The notes beneath the pieces were generated by a model. The model had not been told where the DNA came from. It was given only the letters and a program-made list of their open reading frames with translations, and did no database searches. 64,000 nt of DNA, from assembly GCA_003569245.1 (NCBI GenBank), contig BGOM01000010.1:1-64000 (forward strand), in the 5' to 3' direction. Shown in pieces: positions 9,196 to 19,074 of this stretch. Source of the stretch: Opitutia bacterium. GTDB lineage: Bacteria > Verrucomicrobiota > Verrucomicrobiia > Opitutales > UBA953. Within the stretch, counting starts at the first letter, position 1. Every line of letters starts with the position of its first letter. Both the position numbers and the translations under genes were made by a program.

Positions 9196-11742
9196 ATGCT
9201 CGCCCGGTTCCTCGCCCTTGGACTCCTCGCCCTCGCCCTGCCCGCGAAGGAGCTCGCGCCGTTCCTGGATAAGCACTGCCTGGAATGTCACGATAGCCAG
9301 ACCCGGAAAGGTGATTTCGACCTCGAGGCCCTGAAGTTCGCCCCGACCGACCCGCGTAATCTCGCCGCCTGGGTCAAGGTCCATGACCAGATCGCCACCG
9401 GCGAGATGCCTCCCCGGAAGAAGGCGCGTCCCGAGGCCGCCGCGCAGTCGGCCTACCTCGCCGACCTCGGTGGCAAACTCGCCGCCGCCGACCGCGCCCG
9501 CCTTGAAGCCGAGGGGCGCACCGTGAAGCGCCGCCTCAACCGTTTCGAATACGAGAGCACCTTGCGCGACCTGCTGGCCGCGCCGTGGCTGGATGTCCGC
9601 GAGTCGCTTCCGGAGGACTCCGAATCACATCGCTTCAACAAGAGCGGTCAGGCGTTGGACGTCTCGCACGTGCAGCTGGCGCGCTACCTGGCGACCGCGG
9701 AGGACGCGCTCCGCCAGGTGCTCGTCGCCTCGGCCGAGAAACTGCCGGGCACGCCGCGTCGCTTCTACGCCCGCGACCAAGGCAGCTACGTCGGCCCGAT
9801 GAAGTTCTCGGTCTTCAACACTTCTCCCGAGCGCGCGACTTTCCCGACGCTGGGTTACGCGGCCCAGCCTGAGGTTCGCGCCGGCAAGGCCCCGACGACC
9901 GTCGGCAAGGCCGACCCCGCCAAGCGCGAACTCGAGGGCGTCGGCGTCGTCGCCAGCGCCTACGAGCCGATCGAGCCGAAGTTCAGCGCCTTCAAGGCGC
10001 CGGCCTCCGGTCGCTACCGGATCAAGCTTTGCGGCCACACCGTCTGGGTCGGGCCCGGCGAGGCCAAGCGCTGGTTCATTCCGAACCTCGACAATGTCGG
10101 CCCCGGTCGGCGGTCCGAGCCCGTGACGGTCTACGCGCTCACCCCGCCGCGCGTGATGCGGCGGATCGCCAATATCGACCTGAATCCCGAGGTGACCGTC
10201 GCGGACATCGACGTGCAGCTGGTCGCGGGCGAGTCCATCCAGGTCGACGCCGTGCGGTTCTTCCGCTCCCGTCCCGGCGCCGGACGTTTCCAGAACCCGC
10301 TGGCGACCGCGGAGGGGCAGCCCGGGATGGTCATGCGCTGGATCGAGGTCGAAGGGCCGATCTACGACCGCTGGCCCACCCCGGCTTACCAGGCTTTGTT
10401 CGACGACTTGCCCGTCCGCCGGACCGACGCCACCCCGTTGAAGGTCGAGGTCACGCCGAAGGATCCGGCCAAGGATGCCGAGCGACTGCTGCGCCGCTTC
10501 GTGCAGCAGGCCTACCGCCGGCCCGTCAGCCCGACCGAGGAGGTGCGTTTCCTGCCGGTGATCCAGAACGCGCTCAAGACCGGGAGCTCGTTCGCCGAAG
10601 CGATGGTCGCCGGCTACACCGCGGTCCTGAGCTCGCCGGGCTTCCTTTACCTGCAGGATAAACCCGGCCGTCTCGACGACGTGGCCTTGGCCGAGCGTCT
10701 GAGCTTCTTCCTCTGGAACTCCGGCCCCGACGCCGAGCTCCGCCGGCTCGCCGCGGAGGGCAAGCTGCGCGACCGCGCCGTCCTGCGGGCCCAGGTGGAC
10801 CGCCTGCTCGATGACCCGCGCTCCCGGCGTTTCGTGGATGCGTTCCTCGACTACTGGCTCGACCTGCGCAAGGCCGGCGTGACCAACCCCGACGAGAACC
10901 TCTACCCGGATTACTACCTCGACGACCACCTCGCCGAGTCCTGCGTCGACGAGAGCCGTGCCTTCTTCGCCGAGCTGCTGCGGGGCGACCTGCCGGCCCG
11001 CCACGTCGTCGCCTCTGATTTCGTCTTCGTGAACGAACGTCTCGCCGCGCTGTACGGTCTGCCGGGCGTCGTCGGCGCGAAGTTGCGCAAGGTGACCTTG
11101 CCTAAGGACAGCGTCCGCGGCGGCTTCCTCACCCAGGCCAGCGTGCTCAAGGTGACCGCCAACGGCACCACCACCTCGCCCGTCGTGCGCGGCGCCTGGA
11201 TCATGGAGCGCCTGCTCGGTCGCAAGCCGCCGGCCCCGCCGCCCAGCGTGCCAGCGGTGGAGCCCGACATCCGCGGTGCGACGACGATCCGTCAGCAGCT
11301 CGACCGGCATCGCACCCAGGAGTCCTGCGCCGCCTGCCATACCAAGATCGACCCGCCGGGCTTCGCCTTGGAGAGCTTCGATATCTTCGGGGGCTTTCGG
11401 ACGAACTACCGGGCCATCGACGGCAAGACCAAGGACGTCGGCATCGGCAAGAACGGCCAGAAGTTCGCCTTCCACCAGGCCCTGCCGGTGGAGTCCTATG
11501 GCGAGCTGGATGGGCGTAAATTCGCCGAGATCCGTGATTTTCGACAAGTCGTCCTCCGCGATGAGCGGCAGCTGGCCCGGAACCTGGTCGGCCAGTTCGC
11601 GGTCTTCGCCACCGGCGCCCCCGTCGGTTTCGCCGACCGGCCCAAGGTTGAGGCCCTGCTGGATGCGGCGGCCCCCCGGGGTTATGGCGTCCGGAGCCTG
11701 GTCCACGGGCTTGTCACCAGCGATCTCTTCCTCAATAAGTAA
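9196..11742 (+). CDS. DUF1592/DUF1588 planctomycete-type cytochrome c protein, exported
   Basis: An 848-residue protein of the PSCyt/DUF1587-DUF1592-DUF1588-DUF1585 architecture, characteristic of Planctomycetota and Verrucomicrobiota; its role is unknown but likely extracytoplasmic redox or polymer metabolism. A short signal peptide ([17 protein letters not shown]) is followed by a heme-binding CLECH (Cys28, Cys31, His32). Then come [17 protein letters not shown] (DUF1587), a middle beta domain, [10 protein letters not shown] (DUF1592) and a second heme motif CAACH (Cys711-His715) within DUF1588 ([13 protein letters not shown]). The ATG at 9196 was chosen because it gives a signal peptide; the frame stays open upstream only as antisense of the ATPase gene. 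It is paired with the DUF1552 gene, 9 bases downstream. Confidence 0.9.
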   Translation: MLARFLALGLLALALPAKELAPFLDKHCLECHDSQTRKGDFDLEALKFAPTDPRNLAAWVKVHDQIATGEMPPRKKARPEAAAQSAYLADLGGKLAAADRARLEAEGRTVKRRLNRFEYESTLRDLLAAPWLDVRESLPEDSESHRFNKSGQALDVSHVQLARYLATAEDALRQVLVASAEKLPGTPRRFYARDQGSYVGPMKFSVFNTSPERATFPTLGYAAQPEVRAGKAPTTVGKADPAKRELEGVGVVASAYEPIEPKFSAFKAPASGRYRIKLCGHTVWVGPGEAKRWFIPNLDNVGPGRRSEPVTVYALTPPRVMRRIANIDLNPEVTVADIDVQLVAGESIQVDAVRFFRSRPGAGRFQNPLATAEGQPGMVMRWIEVEGPIYDRWPTPAYQALFDDLPVRRTDATPLKVEVTPKDPAKDAERLLRRFVQQAYRRPVSPTEEVRFLPVIQNALKTGSSFAEAMVAGYTAVLSSPGFLYLQDKPGRLDDVALAERLSFFLWNSGPDAELRRLAAEGKLRDRAVLRAQVDRLLDDPRSRRFVDAFLDYWLDLRKAGVTNPDENLYPDYYLDDHLAESCVDESRAFFAELLRGDLPARHVVASDFVFVNERLAALYGLPGVVGAKLRKVTLPKDSVRGGFLTQASVLKVTANGTTTSPVVRGAWIMERLLGRKPPAPPPSVPAVEPDIRGATTIRQQLDRHRTQESCAACHTKIDPPGFALESFDIFGGFRTNYRAIDGKTKDVGIGKNGQKFAFHQALPVESYGELDGRKFAEIRDFRQVVLRDERQLARNLVGQFAVFATGAPVGFADRPKVEALLDAAAPRGYGVRSLVHGLVTSDLFLNK

Positions 11743-11751
11743 CCTGTCCCC

Positions 11752-13106
11752 ATGAGCACCCCCGCCGGTTTCACCCCTGCCCAGGCCCCCGCGTCGCCTT
11801 CCGCCGCGCTCTGGACCGTCGCCGTTTCCTCGCGGGGACCGGCGTGCTGCTGACGTTGCCCTTGCTGGACGCGATGACCCCGGCCTTCGCGGCCGCGCCC
11901 GCGGCCTCGGCCAATCCCGGCGGCAAGCCGCGCCGCATGCTCGGCATCTGCAATAACCTCGGTCTGGTGCCAGAGTATTTCTTCCCGAAGGGCGCCGGGG
12001 CCGACTACCAATCGTCCGTCACGCTCGAGCCTCTCCAGGCGCATCGCCGGGACTTCTCCGTCTTCTCGGGCGTCTCCCATCCGGACGTGGACGGCGGTCA
12101 CCCGGCGGATAATTGCTTCCTGACGGCCGCCCCGCACCCGAGCAGCGGCGGCTTCCGTAACACCATTTCCCTCGACCAGTTCGTCGCGGAGCGGGTGGGG
12201 CACCTGACGCGTTTCCCGTCGATGACCCTCGGGGTCAATTGCGCCCGCGGTTCCCGGAGCCTTTCCTGGACCGCCGGCGGGATCATGATCCCCACGGAGG
12301 AGAAGCCCTCGGAAGTCTTCCGTCGCATGTTCATGGGCGGTTCCCCGAAGGAGATCGCCGCCGCCCAACGTCGGCTGGAACTCGGCCAGAGCATCCTGGA
12401 CGCCGTGGGCGGCCAGGCCGGCGACCTTGGTCGCACGCTCGGCGCGCAGGACCGCGATCGTCTCGACCAGTACTACACCAGCGTCCGCGAGCTGGAGCGT
12501 CGCATGCAGATGTCCAAGGAGTGGGAGCGCAAGCCCCGCCCCGTCGCCACCCGCCCGGCGCCCCTCGATCCGGCGAGCCCGAAGGAGTACATGGACAAGG
12601 TCCGCCTCATGTACGACATGGCCCGACTCTGCTTCGAGACCGACTCCTCCCGGGCCGTGACGCTCATGCTCGACAGCGTGAACTCGCCGGCGATCGAGCT
12701 CGACCACGAGCACACCACGAGCGACGGCTACCACAACCTTTCCCACCACGGTCGCTCGGCGCAGAAGCTCGCCCAGCTCAAGTCGATCGACGCGTGGCAC
12801 ATGAAGCTGCTCGCCCAGTTGCTGGCCGACCTCAAATCGGTGAAGGAGGACGGCGACACCCTGCTGGATCGCACGATGATCCTCTACGGCTCCAACCTCG
12901 GCAACGCGAACACCCACGTGACCACCAACCTGCCGACGATCTTCGCGGGCGGCGGTTTCCGCCACGGGGAGCACCACGTCTTCGACACCGAGCGCAACTA
13001 CCCGCTCCCGAACCTCTTCGTCTCCATGCTGCAGCGCATGGGCCTTGAGGCGGACAAGTTCGCTTCGTCGACCGGCTCGATGCGCGGTCTGAAGATGGTC
13101 GGCTAG
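11752..13106 (+). CDS. DUF1552 protein, Tat-exported, with one frameshift near its start
   Basis: Standard partner of DUF1592/1588 proteins; molecular function unknown. The body, from a GTG at 11844 onward, contains the family blocks [31 protein letters not shown] and [14 protein letters not shown]. Upstream in the same frame lies a convincing N-terminus ([18 protein letters not shown]) with a twin-arginine motif [18 protein letters not shown], but no start codon. ATG 11752 is one base out of frame. One extra C in the run at 11759-11763 would give [12 protein letters not shown] and a complete Tat protein of about 450 residues. I therefore place the start at 11752. It ends 12 bases from the convergent phosphoesterase gene. 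Confidence 0.85.
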
Positions 13107-13118
13107 GCCGTCCGCGGC

Positions 13119-15674
13119 CTAGTCGTCATCGTCGTCCAGTTCGGGGTCGAGCACCAGGCCGAGCGCCGCGAGGCCGCGGCCGTGCGGGCCGGCCCACTCG
13201 GCGGGGTAGCGCTCGCCGGGGCGCGTCTGCAGCCAGGTGGAGCGGTTCAGCGTGTCCTCGTGGATGAGGTCCGGCCGGGAGAAATCCATCTTCTCCATGC
13301 GGGCGATGATCAGTTCGTCGCTGGTCCGCGTCGGGAGCCAGCCGGCCGACTTCGGCTTGGGCTTCGGTCGCGCCTCGTTCAGCGGGGTGGCCGGTACGAG
13401 GTGGGTGAAGGGCTCCAGGTTGGCCTTTTCCGCGAAGCAATCCTCCATGGTGGGGGAGGCGGCCACCACCTGGTTGAGGGGCTGCAGACCGAGGATCCGG
13501 CACATCGTGTGCAGCACCGAGGTCTGGTTGTAGAACTTGCTGATCACCGCGCCGCGCTTCGCCCAGGGGCTGATGACGAAACAGAACGAACGATGCCCGT
13601 CGACGTGGTCGCCACCGGTCTGCGGGTCATCCTCGTTGACGAAGATGGCCATCTCGCCCCAGAAGCGGCTGCGAGATAGGCCTTCCACGACGCGCCCCAA
13701 GGCGAGGTCGTTATCGGCGAGGTAGGAGTTCGGGGTCAGTTCCGCGGCGGTATGGTCGTTGGGCAGGTAGATGATGGTCAGGTCGGGGAACGTGCCTTTT
13801 TGCTCGAAGTCCGCGAGCTCCTTGAGGAAGGCGTCGGCCCGCACCTGGTCGGGGATGGACATCTCCCAGCCCGGGAAATCCTTGCAGCTATATTTGCGGA
13901 GGGTCTCGATCTGGTAGGAGGTGGCGAAGGCGGCCCGTCCGTCGCGGTTCTGCCAGGCGCCGAAGAAGTCGGCGTAGGACTTGCCCTTGAGCTTCACGGT
14001 GTAGTCCATCTCGCCGTAGTTACGGAAAGACTTTCCGCCGAGCAGCGCGTGGTCCCAGAGGAAGCCGCACCCCGCGTAGAAGAGGGCGTCGGTGCCGAAG
14101 TCGTAGCCGCACCGGTAGCCGACGCGGTCCTTCTCGCGGTAGGGGCCGACGATACCCTGCGTGCCCCAGGCGTGGCCGTCGGAGGAGTTCACCCCGTTGC
14201 AGTAGTAGTTGTCGAGGAGCGGGAACCGATCCGCGATCGCGTGGTGGTTCGGGGTGATCTTGCGGGGGAAGATGCAAAGCTTGGGCTCGCCGTTGCCTTT
14301 GCCGAGGTCGCCCAGCACCTGGTCGTAGGTGCGGTTCTCCTTGATGATGTAGACCACGTGCTTGATCACGGAAGGCTGGCCTGGCTCGGCCGGCACGGGT
14401 ACGGGTTTGACGCCGGGCTGGCCGGTCCGGGGAGAGGAGCGCAAGGCGTAGGCGAGGTGCGCCGCGCGGCGGGCCCGGGCGTCGAGCTGCGTGACCTGCT
14501 CGGCGTTGGTCGGCAAGGTCGCCTTCTGCAGGCCGTTGCGGACGTTCGCGACGAAGAGGGCCCCGTTCCGGACGCGGACCGCGCCGGGGAACCAGCCGGC
14601 GGGGATGAGCTTTGGCGCGGCGCCGGGGGCGCCGAGGTCGAGACAACCCACCGCGTTGAGGCCGGCCAAGGCGGTGTAGAGGGTCTTGCCGTCCGGGGAG
14701 AGCGCCAACCCGTCGGTGAGCGTGCCCCAGGCCAGGTCGGCGTCGGGTTTGGTCGCCAGGCTGCGGCTCACCCGGCGGGTGGCGGTGTCGATCACGCTCA
14801 CGCTGTCGGCGCCCACGTTGGCCACGTAGAGCGTGCGACCTTCGTCGGCGAGCAGGAGCTCGCTCGGGTGCAGCCCGACGGCGATCTGGGCGGTGACCTT
14901 GGGCGTCCCGGCGAGCGCGACGACGCTGACGGTGCCGCGCAGGGCGACCGACCGCGGGTCGACCGCCACCAGCGAACCGCCGGAGGACTCGGTGACATCG
15001 GTGGATTCCGGGCGGGCGCCGCCGAAGTTCGAGACGTAGGCGGTGCTTTCATCCGGCGACAGCGCGACGCCGTAAGGGCAGATGCCGACCTCGGTGGTGC
15101 CGACGACCTTGCCGGTGGTCAGGTCGACCTTGGCGAGCGCGTTCGCCATCGAGAGGGCGACATAGGCGAAGCGTCCGTCCTTGGTGAGCGCGATGCCGAG
15201 CGGGTTGACGTTCTTGGCGCCGCCGGAGACGTCGATCGACGGGCCCCAGGTGAATTTGCCGTCGGCCGCGATCTTGGCCACGTAGAGGTGCGTGCGGCCG
15301 CCGGAGACGACCGCGGTCTCGCCGTCGGCGGCGATCGCGAGGCCGTGCATGGAGCCGCCGCCCTTGGCGACGGGGAACTCGGCCTTCGCGATGAGTTTGA
15401 AGGAGTCGGGCTCGAAGGTCGCCAGGGTGGTCGTGGTCTTGAGCACGAGGACTTTGCCGCCCTGGGCGAACTCGATCGCGAGCAAGCGTCCGCTGACGTC
15501 GATGAGCGTGCCCTCCGGGTCGAGTTGCTGCCCGCTCTGCAGGACTTCGCCGGCCTTCACGCGGGCGTTCATCCAGGCCTCGTCGGCCACGGCGGACTTC
15601 TTGTCGACGTAGGGGGTCGGGGCGGCGGCGAGGGTCGCGGTCAGCAGGAGCCAGGCGGGGAGGGCGGGGCGCAT
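13119..15674 (-). CDS. Secreted beta-propeller plus phosphoesterase (AcpA/phospholipase C-like) protein
   Basis: An 851-residue exported two-domain enzyme. After a signal peptide (MRPALPAWLLLTATLAAAP), residues of about 40-370 form YVTN/SMP-30-like beta-propeller repeats (GTLTDGLALSPDGKTLYTAL, LGIALTKDGRFAYVALS). The C-terminal half is a phosphoesterase of the phospholipase C/AcpA type with KHVVYIIKENRTYDQVLG, DNYYCNGVNSSDGHAWG and IFVNEDDPQTGGDHVDGHRS, which supply metal-binding and nucleophile residues. It probably releases phosphate from phospholipids or phosphoesters outside the cytoplasm; the substrate is unknown. The protein ends in an acidic tail (LDDDDD). The start at 15674 gives the signal peptide; the frame extension to 15743 is not supported. 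It is divergent from the amidohydrolase. Confidence 0.85.
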   Translation of the reverse strand: MRPALPAWLLLTATLAAAPTPYVDKKSAVADEAWMNARVKAGEVLQSGQQLDPEGTLIDVSGRLLAIEFAQGGKVLVLKTTTTLATFEPDSFKLIAKAEFPVAKGGGSMHGLAIAADGETAVVSGGRTHLYVAKIAADGKFTWGPSIDVSGGAKNVNPLGIALTKDGRFAYVALSMANALAKVDLTTGKVVGTTEVGICPYGVALSPDESTAYVSNFGGARPESTDVTESSGGSLVAVDPRSVALRGTVSVVALAGTPKVTAQIAVGLHPSELLLADEGRTLYVANVGADSVSVIDTATRRVSRSLATKPDADLAWGTLTDGLALSPDGKTLYTALAGLNAVGCLDLGAPGAAPKLIPAGWFPGAVRVRNGALFVANVRNGLQKATLPTNAEQVTQLDARARRAAHLAYALRSSPRTGQPGVKPVPVPAEPGQPSVIKHVVYIIKENRTYDQVLGDLGKGNGEPKLCIFPRKITPNHHAIADRFPLLDNYYCNGVNSSDGHAWGTQGIVGPYREKDRVGYRCGYDFGTDALFYAGCGFLWDHALLGGKSFRNYGEMDYTVKLKGKSYADFFGAWQNRDGRAAFATSYQIETLRKYSCKDFPGWEMSIPDQVRADAFLKELADFEQKGTFPDLTIIYLPNDHTAAELTPNSYLADNDLALGRVVEGLSRSRFWGEMAIFVNEDDPQTGGDHVDGHRSFCFVISPWAKRGAVISKFYNQTSVLHTMCRILGLQPLNQVVAASPTMEDCFAEKANLEPFTHLVPATPLNEARPKPKPKSAGWLPTRTSDELIIARMEKMDFSRPDLIHEDTLNRSTWLQTRPGERYPAEWAGPHGRGLAALGLVLDPELDDDDD

Positions 15675-15777
15675 AAGGGATGGATAGATACGCCCCCGAC
15701 GGCCTTCAAGGGCGCAATCGACGGCGTGGCCGGTCTTAAACATTTGCCCGGAGCGGTGGGCGGCTTAATCCCTAGGC

Positions 15778-16749
15778 ATGGCCACCCCTCGCTACGACTG
15801 TCATGTCCACCTGGTCGGCAACGGGCTGGCCGGGAGCGGTTGCTGGCTCAAGGTGCCCGGAGGCTGGCACCGCTTCCTCGCCGAGTTCATGCGCCGGGGG
15901 GTCGGCCTGCCCACGCGGCTCGACGCCCCGGAATTCGATGCCGCCTATGTCGCTAATCTGGTCGGCTTGGTGCGGGGGTCCGGGCTGGACCACGCCCTCT
16001 TGCTGGCCCAGGACGAGGTCTACGCCGAGGACGGTCGCAAACTCGACTTCGGTTCGTTCCATGTCCCGAACGACTACCTGTTCGAGGTCTGCCGGGCCCA
16101 CCCGGAATTCGTGCCGGCGGTCTCCGTCCATCCGGGCCGTCCGGACGCGCTGGCGGAGCTGGGGCGATGCCTCGACCAGGGCGCCCGGGCCCTCAAACTG
16201 CTGCCCAACTGCCAGAACGTCGACTGCGCCTCGCCCCGCTACGAGGCCTTCTGGCGGCGGATGGCTGAGGCGAAACTGCCGTTCCTCTGCCACACGGGCG
16301 GCGAGATGACCGTACCCGTCATGCGTCGCGAGTTCCAGGATCCCCGGATCCTGCGCCGGCCCTTGGAATTAGGCGTGAAGGTCATCGCCGCGCACGCCTC
16401 CGGCAACAGCCACTTCTTCGACCCGAACTACTTCGGCGAACTCATCAAGCTCATGGACGAGTTCCCGAACTTGTATGCCGACACCAGCGCGCTCAACAGC
16501 CCGATCCGCAGCGGGGTTCTCCGGCAAGCCCTGGCGTCGGGGCGGCGGGAGCGCTTCCTGCACGGCAGCGACTATCCCGTGCCCGTCGGCGCGCGCTGGG
16601 CCTGGTTGCGCGGTCTCATCTCGCTGGCGCAGGCCGCCGAGGCCGGTCGGATCGATAACCTCATCGCGCGCGACGCCTACCTGAAGCAGGCGATGGGCTT
16701 CGACGAGGGGCATTTCACCCGCCTGGGCGAGGTGCTCCGACCCGTCTGA
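15778..16749 (+). CDS. Amidohydrolase-2-type metal-dependent hydrolase
   Basis: A 323-residue cytoplasmic TIM-barrel protein of the amidohydrolase family 2. The first strand carries the metal-binding H-x-H (YDCHVH, His9 and His11). Further candidate ligands are His in LPFLCHTGG and VIAAHASG, and Asp in FLHGSDYP at the end of the barrel. Relatives hydrolyse or decarboxylate cyclic substrates; the substrate here cannot be told. The start ATG gives the metal motif directly at the N-terminus, as normal for the family. It stands alone: the upstream gene is divergent, and the downstream gene is convergent with only 6 bases between stops. Confidence 0.8.
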   Translation: MATPRYDCHVHLVGNGLAGSGCWLKVPGGWHRFLAEFMRRGVGLPTRLDAPEFDAAYVANLVGLVRGSGLDHALLLAQDEVYAEDGRKLDFGSFHVPNDYLFEVCRAHPEFVPAVSVHPGRPDALAELGRCLDQGARALKLLPNCQNVDCASPRYEAFWRRMAEAKLPFLCHTGGEMTVPVMRREFQDPRILRRPLELGVKVIAAHASGNSHFFDPNYFGELIKLMDEFPNLYADTSALNSPIRSGVLRQALASGRRERFLHGSDYPVPVGARWAWLRGLISLAQAAEAGRIDNLIARDAYLKQAMGFDEGHFTRLGEVLRPV

Positions 16750-16755
16750 AGCCGT

Positions 16756-17901
16756 TCAGAGCGCGCGGAGGAGGCCGCGGATATCGACCGAATCGGCGAT
16801 CATCTTCTCGATGATCGGGATCTTGTCGGAGTCCTGGCGCATGGTCTTCACCGTCATGTTGTTGATGCGCGCGGTCACGGCGAAGGACTCGGCCTCGACG
16901 GCGGCCATGGGCAACCCGGCTTCCTTGAGCCGGCGCACGATGTCGTCGTTCGGGAGCAGGCCGTTGGAGAAGATCACGCCGGTCAGCGACTTGGCCCCGC
17001 CGGCTGCCAGGAAGGCCTCCAACAGGTCCTCGCGGTCGCCGGGCACGATGACGAGCGTGCCGGGCACGCGGAGGTATTCGGCGGACCGCCGGGCCGACAT
17101 GGCGCCGATGACGACGCGGCGGACGCGGCGCAGGCCGGCCGGCTGGTGCAGCCAGCGGGCCTTGGTCTCGTCGGCCACCTGGTCGAGGTTGGGGTAGACG
17201 AGGGTCTCCTGCAGCGGGACGACGCCCAAGAGGGGGACGCCGAGCTTGCGCAGGCCGCGTCCCGCGAAGTCGCGGATGAACTCGAGCTTGTCGGGCATGA
17301 CCTTGTTAAGGATCGCGCCGACGACCTCGACGCCGGCCTTGTCGAACAGGGCCTTGTTGAGGGCGATCTCGTCGATCGGCTTGCCGATGCCGCCGGCGGC
17401 GACCAGGAGCGCCTTGGAACGCAGCACGCGGGCGTTGTCCGCGTTGGAGGCGCCGAAGACGGAACCGACGCCGGCGTGGCCGGAGCCCTCGACGACGACG
17501 ATATCCTTGCCGTAGGCGGCGCGGTCGAAGGCGCGGCAGATGCGGTCCTTGAGCTGCGGGCCGATCTCCTCGGGGTTCTCGAGGTACTGCTTGGTGAAGT
17601 CGGGGCCGATCGCGATGGGTGACATCGCGGCGATCGGGATATCGAGGTTGAAGAGACCGTCGATGAGCAGCGTGTCCTCGTCGACCTGGTCGTCGCCGGA
17701 CTGCACGATACGCTGGGCGATCGGCTTGATGTAGCCGACGTGCATCCCCATCGACTGCAGGGCGGCGGTCAGGCCGAGGCAGGTCGTCGTCTTGCCGTCG
17801 TTCATCCGCGTCGCCGCCACGAAGATGCGGCGCGTGTCGTGGTTCATCGGACTCAGCAGGAGTCCGGGCACGTTGTCCGCGAAGCGACGCTTCATCGCCA
17901 T
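16756..17901 (-). CDS. BioD-like/DRTGG-domain protein, split N-terminal part of phosphotransacetylase
   Basis: About 381 residues, cytoplasmic. The N-terminal half is a P-loop, dethiobiotin-synthetase-like domain (IFVAATRMNDGKTTTCLGL, VVEGSGHAGVG). The C-terminal half matches the DRTGG domain (VVIGAMSARRSAEYLRVPGT, LTGVIFSNGLLPNDDIV, VTARINNMTVKTM). In enterobacterial Pta these two domains are fused in front of the catalytic domain and mediate allosteric control; here they form a separate gene 5 bases after the catalytic gene. Alternative starts are the ATGs at 17895 and 17847 (MNHDTRR); the last puts the P-loop nearest the N-terminus. It probably forms a complex with Pta, which is inference. 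Confidence 0.8.
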   Translation of the reverse strand: MAMKRRFADNVPGLLLSPMNHDTRRIFVAATRMNDGKTTTCLGLTAALQSMGMHVGYIKPIAQRIVQSGDDQVDEDTLLIDGLFNLDIPIAAMSPIAIGPDFTKQYLENPEEIGPQLKDRICRAFDRAAYGKDIVVVEGSGHAGVGSVFGASNADNARVLRSKALLVAAGGIGKPIDEIALNKALFDKAGVEVVGAILNKVMPDKLEFIRDFAGRGLRKLGVPLLGVVPLQETLVYPNLDQVADETKARWLHQPAGLRRVRRVVIGAMSARRSAEYLRVPGTLVIVPGDREDLLEAFLAAGGAKSLTGVIFSNGLLPNDDIVRRLKEAGLPMAAVEAESFAVTARINNMTVKTMRQDSDKIPIIEKMIADSVDIRGLLRAL

Positions 17902-17906
17902 CGTCG

Positions 17907-18962
17907 TCAGGCGGCGGGGCCGTCCTTGCGGAGGGGGTACAGGTAGGACTTGTCGACCGCCTGCGCGGCGACGATGACGGCCGTGCCGAAGATGTCGTGC
18001 GCCGAGGCGCCGCGGGAGATCTCGGCGGCCGGCCGCTCCAGGCCGGTGAGGATCTGGCCGTAGGCCGGGATATCGGCGATATGCTGCGCCATCTTGGAGG
18101 CGATGTTACCCGCGTTGAGGTCCGGGAAGATGAGCACGCTGGCCTTGCCGGCCACGCTGCCGCTGACCTCCTTCGCCTCGGCGGCGAACGGGTTGAGGGC
18201 GGCGTCGGCCTGCATCTCGCCGTCGATGTCGCAGGCGATGCCGAGCTCGCGCGCCTTGCGGCGGGCCAGCTCGGTGGCGGATTGGACGCGCTGGACGGAG
18301 CTCAGGCGGGGGTTCGCGGCGTGCGTGGAGTACGCGAGCATCGCGACCTTCGGCACGGTGTTGGTGAGGTGTCCCGCGAGGGCGGCGGTGGTGATCGCGA
18401 TGTCGGCGAGCTGCTCGGCGGTCGGCTCCGGGATGACGCCGCAGTCCGCGAGGAAGAGCACGCCGTCGACGCCGAACTTGGCCTCCTCGGACTCGAGGAT
18501 CTGCATCGAGGAGACGGTCTCGACGCCGGCCTGGCGCGGCATCGTCTGGAGGATCGTGCGGAGCCCGGAAGCGGCGTGGGTCGTGGCTCCGGAGATGAGG
18601 GCGTCCGCGCCGGCGGTCGCGACCATCATGCAGGCGAAGTAGTTGGGGTTGAGGGCGAGCGCGGCCGGGTCGCCCTGGAGGTTGGTGTTCCCGTAGCGCT
18701 GGATGGAGGCCAGCTTCTCGGCGTAGGACTTCAGCTCATCGCTGCGCTCCGGCTCGATGATGCGGATGTCGTCGAGCTTCACGTTGAGACGGGCGGCGGT
18801 GACCTTGATGCGCTGGCGGTCGCCGACGAGGATCGGGATGCCGAGCTTCTTGTTGGCGAACTGGCGGGCGGCCTGGATGATGCGAGGGTCGGCGCCTTCC
18901 GGGAAGACGACGCGCTTCGGGTGGTTCTGGAGGCGGGCGGAGAGGCGGGAAATCAGGGACAT
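17907..18962 (-). CDS. pta: Phosphate acetyltransferase, catalytic domain only
   Basis: Interconverts acetyl-CoA plus phosphate and acetyl-phosphate plus CoA, the first step of acetate formation or the last of acetate use. The 351-residue product equals the PTA_PTB catalytic domain: KRVVFPEGADPRIIQAA at the N-terminus, DALISGATTHAASGLRTILQ, FLADCGVIPEPTAEQLADIA, VAMLAYSTHAANPR and LIFPDLNAGNIASKMAQ. I start at ATG 18962 (MSLISRLSARL); the extension to 19007 is Pro/Ala-rich and unsupported. The regulatory half is encoded by the next gene. No acetate kinase gene lies in this window. Confidence 0.92.
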   Translation of the reverse strand: MSLISRLSARLQNHPKRVVFPEGADPRIIQAARQFANKKLGIPILVGDRQRIKVTAARLNVKLDDIRIIEPERSDELKSYAEKLASIQRYGNTNLQGDPAALALNPNYFACMMVATAGADALISGATTHAASGLRTILQTMPRQAGVETVSSMQILESEEAKFGVDGVLFLADCGVIPEPTAEQLADIAITTAALAGHLTNTVPKVAMLAYSTHAANPRLSSVQRVQSATELARRKARELGIACDIDGEMQADAALNPFAAEAKEVSGSVAGKASVLIFPDLNAGNIASKMAQHIADIPAYGQILTGLERPAAEISRGASAHDIFGTAVIVAAQAVDKSYLYPLRKDGPAA

Positions 18963-19074
18963 GGTGGGACGGTCGGCGGGCCGCGCAGGTGCGAGCGGCC
19001 CGGCCACTGATTAAGGCAGGTTTGCCCGCGAGGGCGAGGCAGAAGGGGGTCCAAATCCCCTCGTAACCGGGGTT

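Noticed and set aside
9625-11706. 693-residue minus-strand open frame
   Set aside because: Antisense of the DUF1592 gene; no start context and no recognisable motif.
13752-15956. 734-residue + strand open frame
   Set aside because: Antisense to the phosphoesterase gene, runs into the amidohydrolase in a shifted frame; no family motifs.
19008-19074. Possible terminator after the first M60-like gene
   Set aside because: Only a weak CCCC/GGGG stem with a long loop and no T run on the minus strand.
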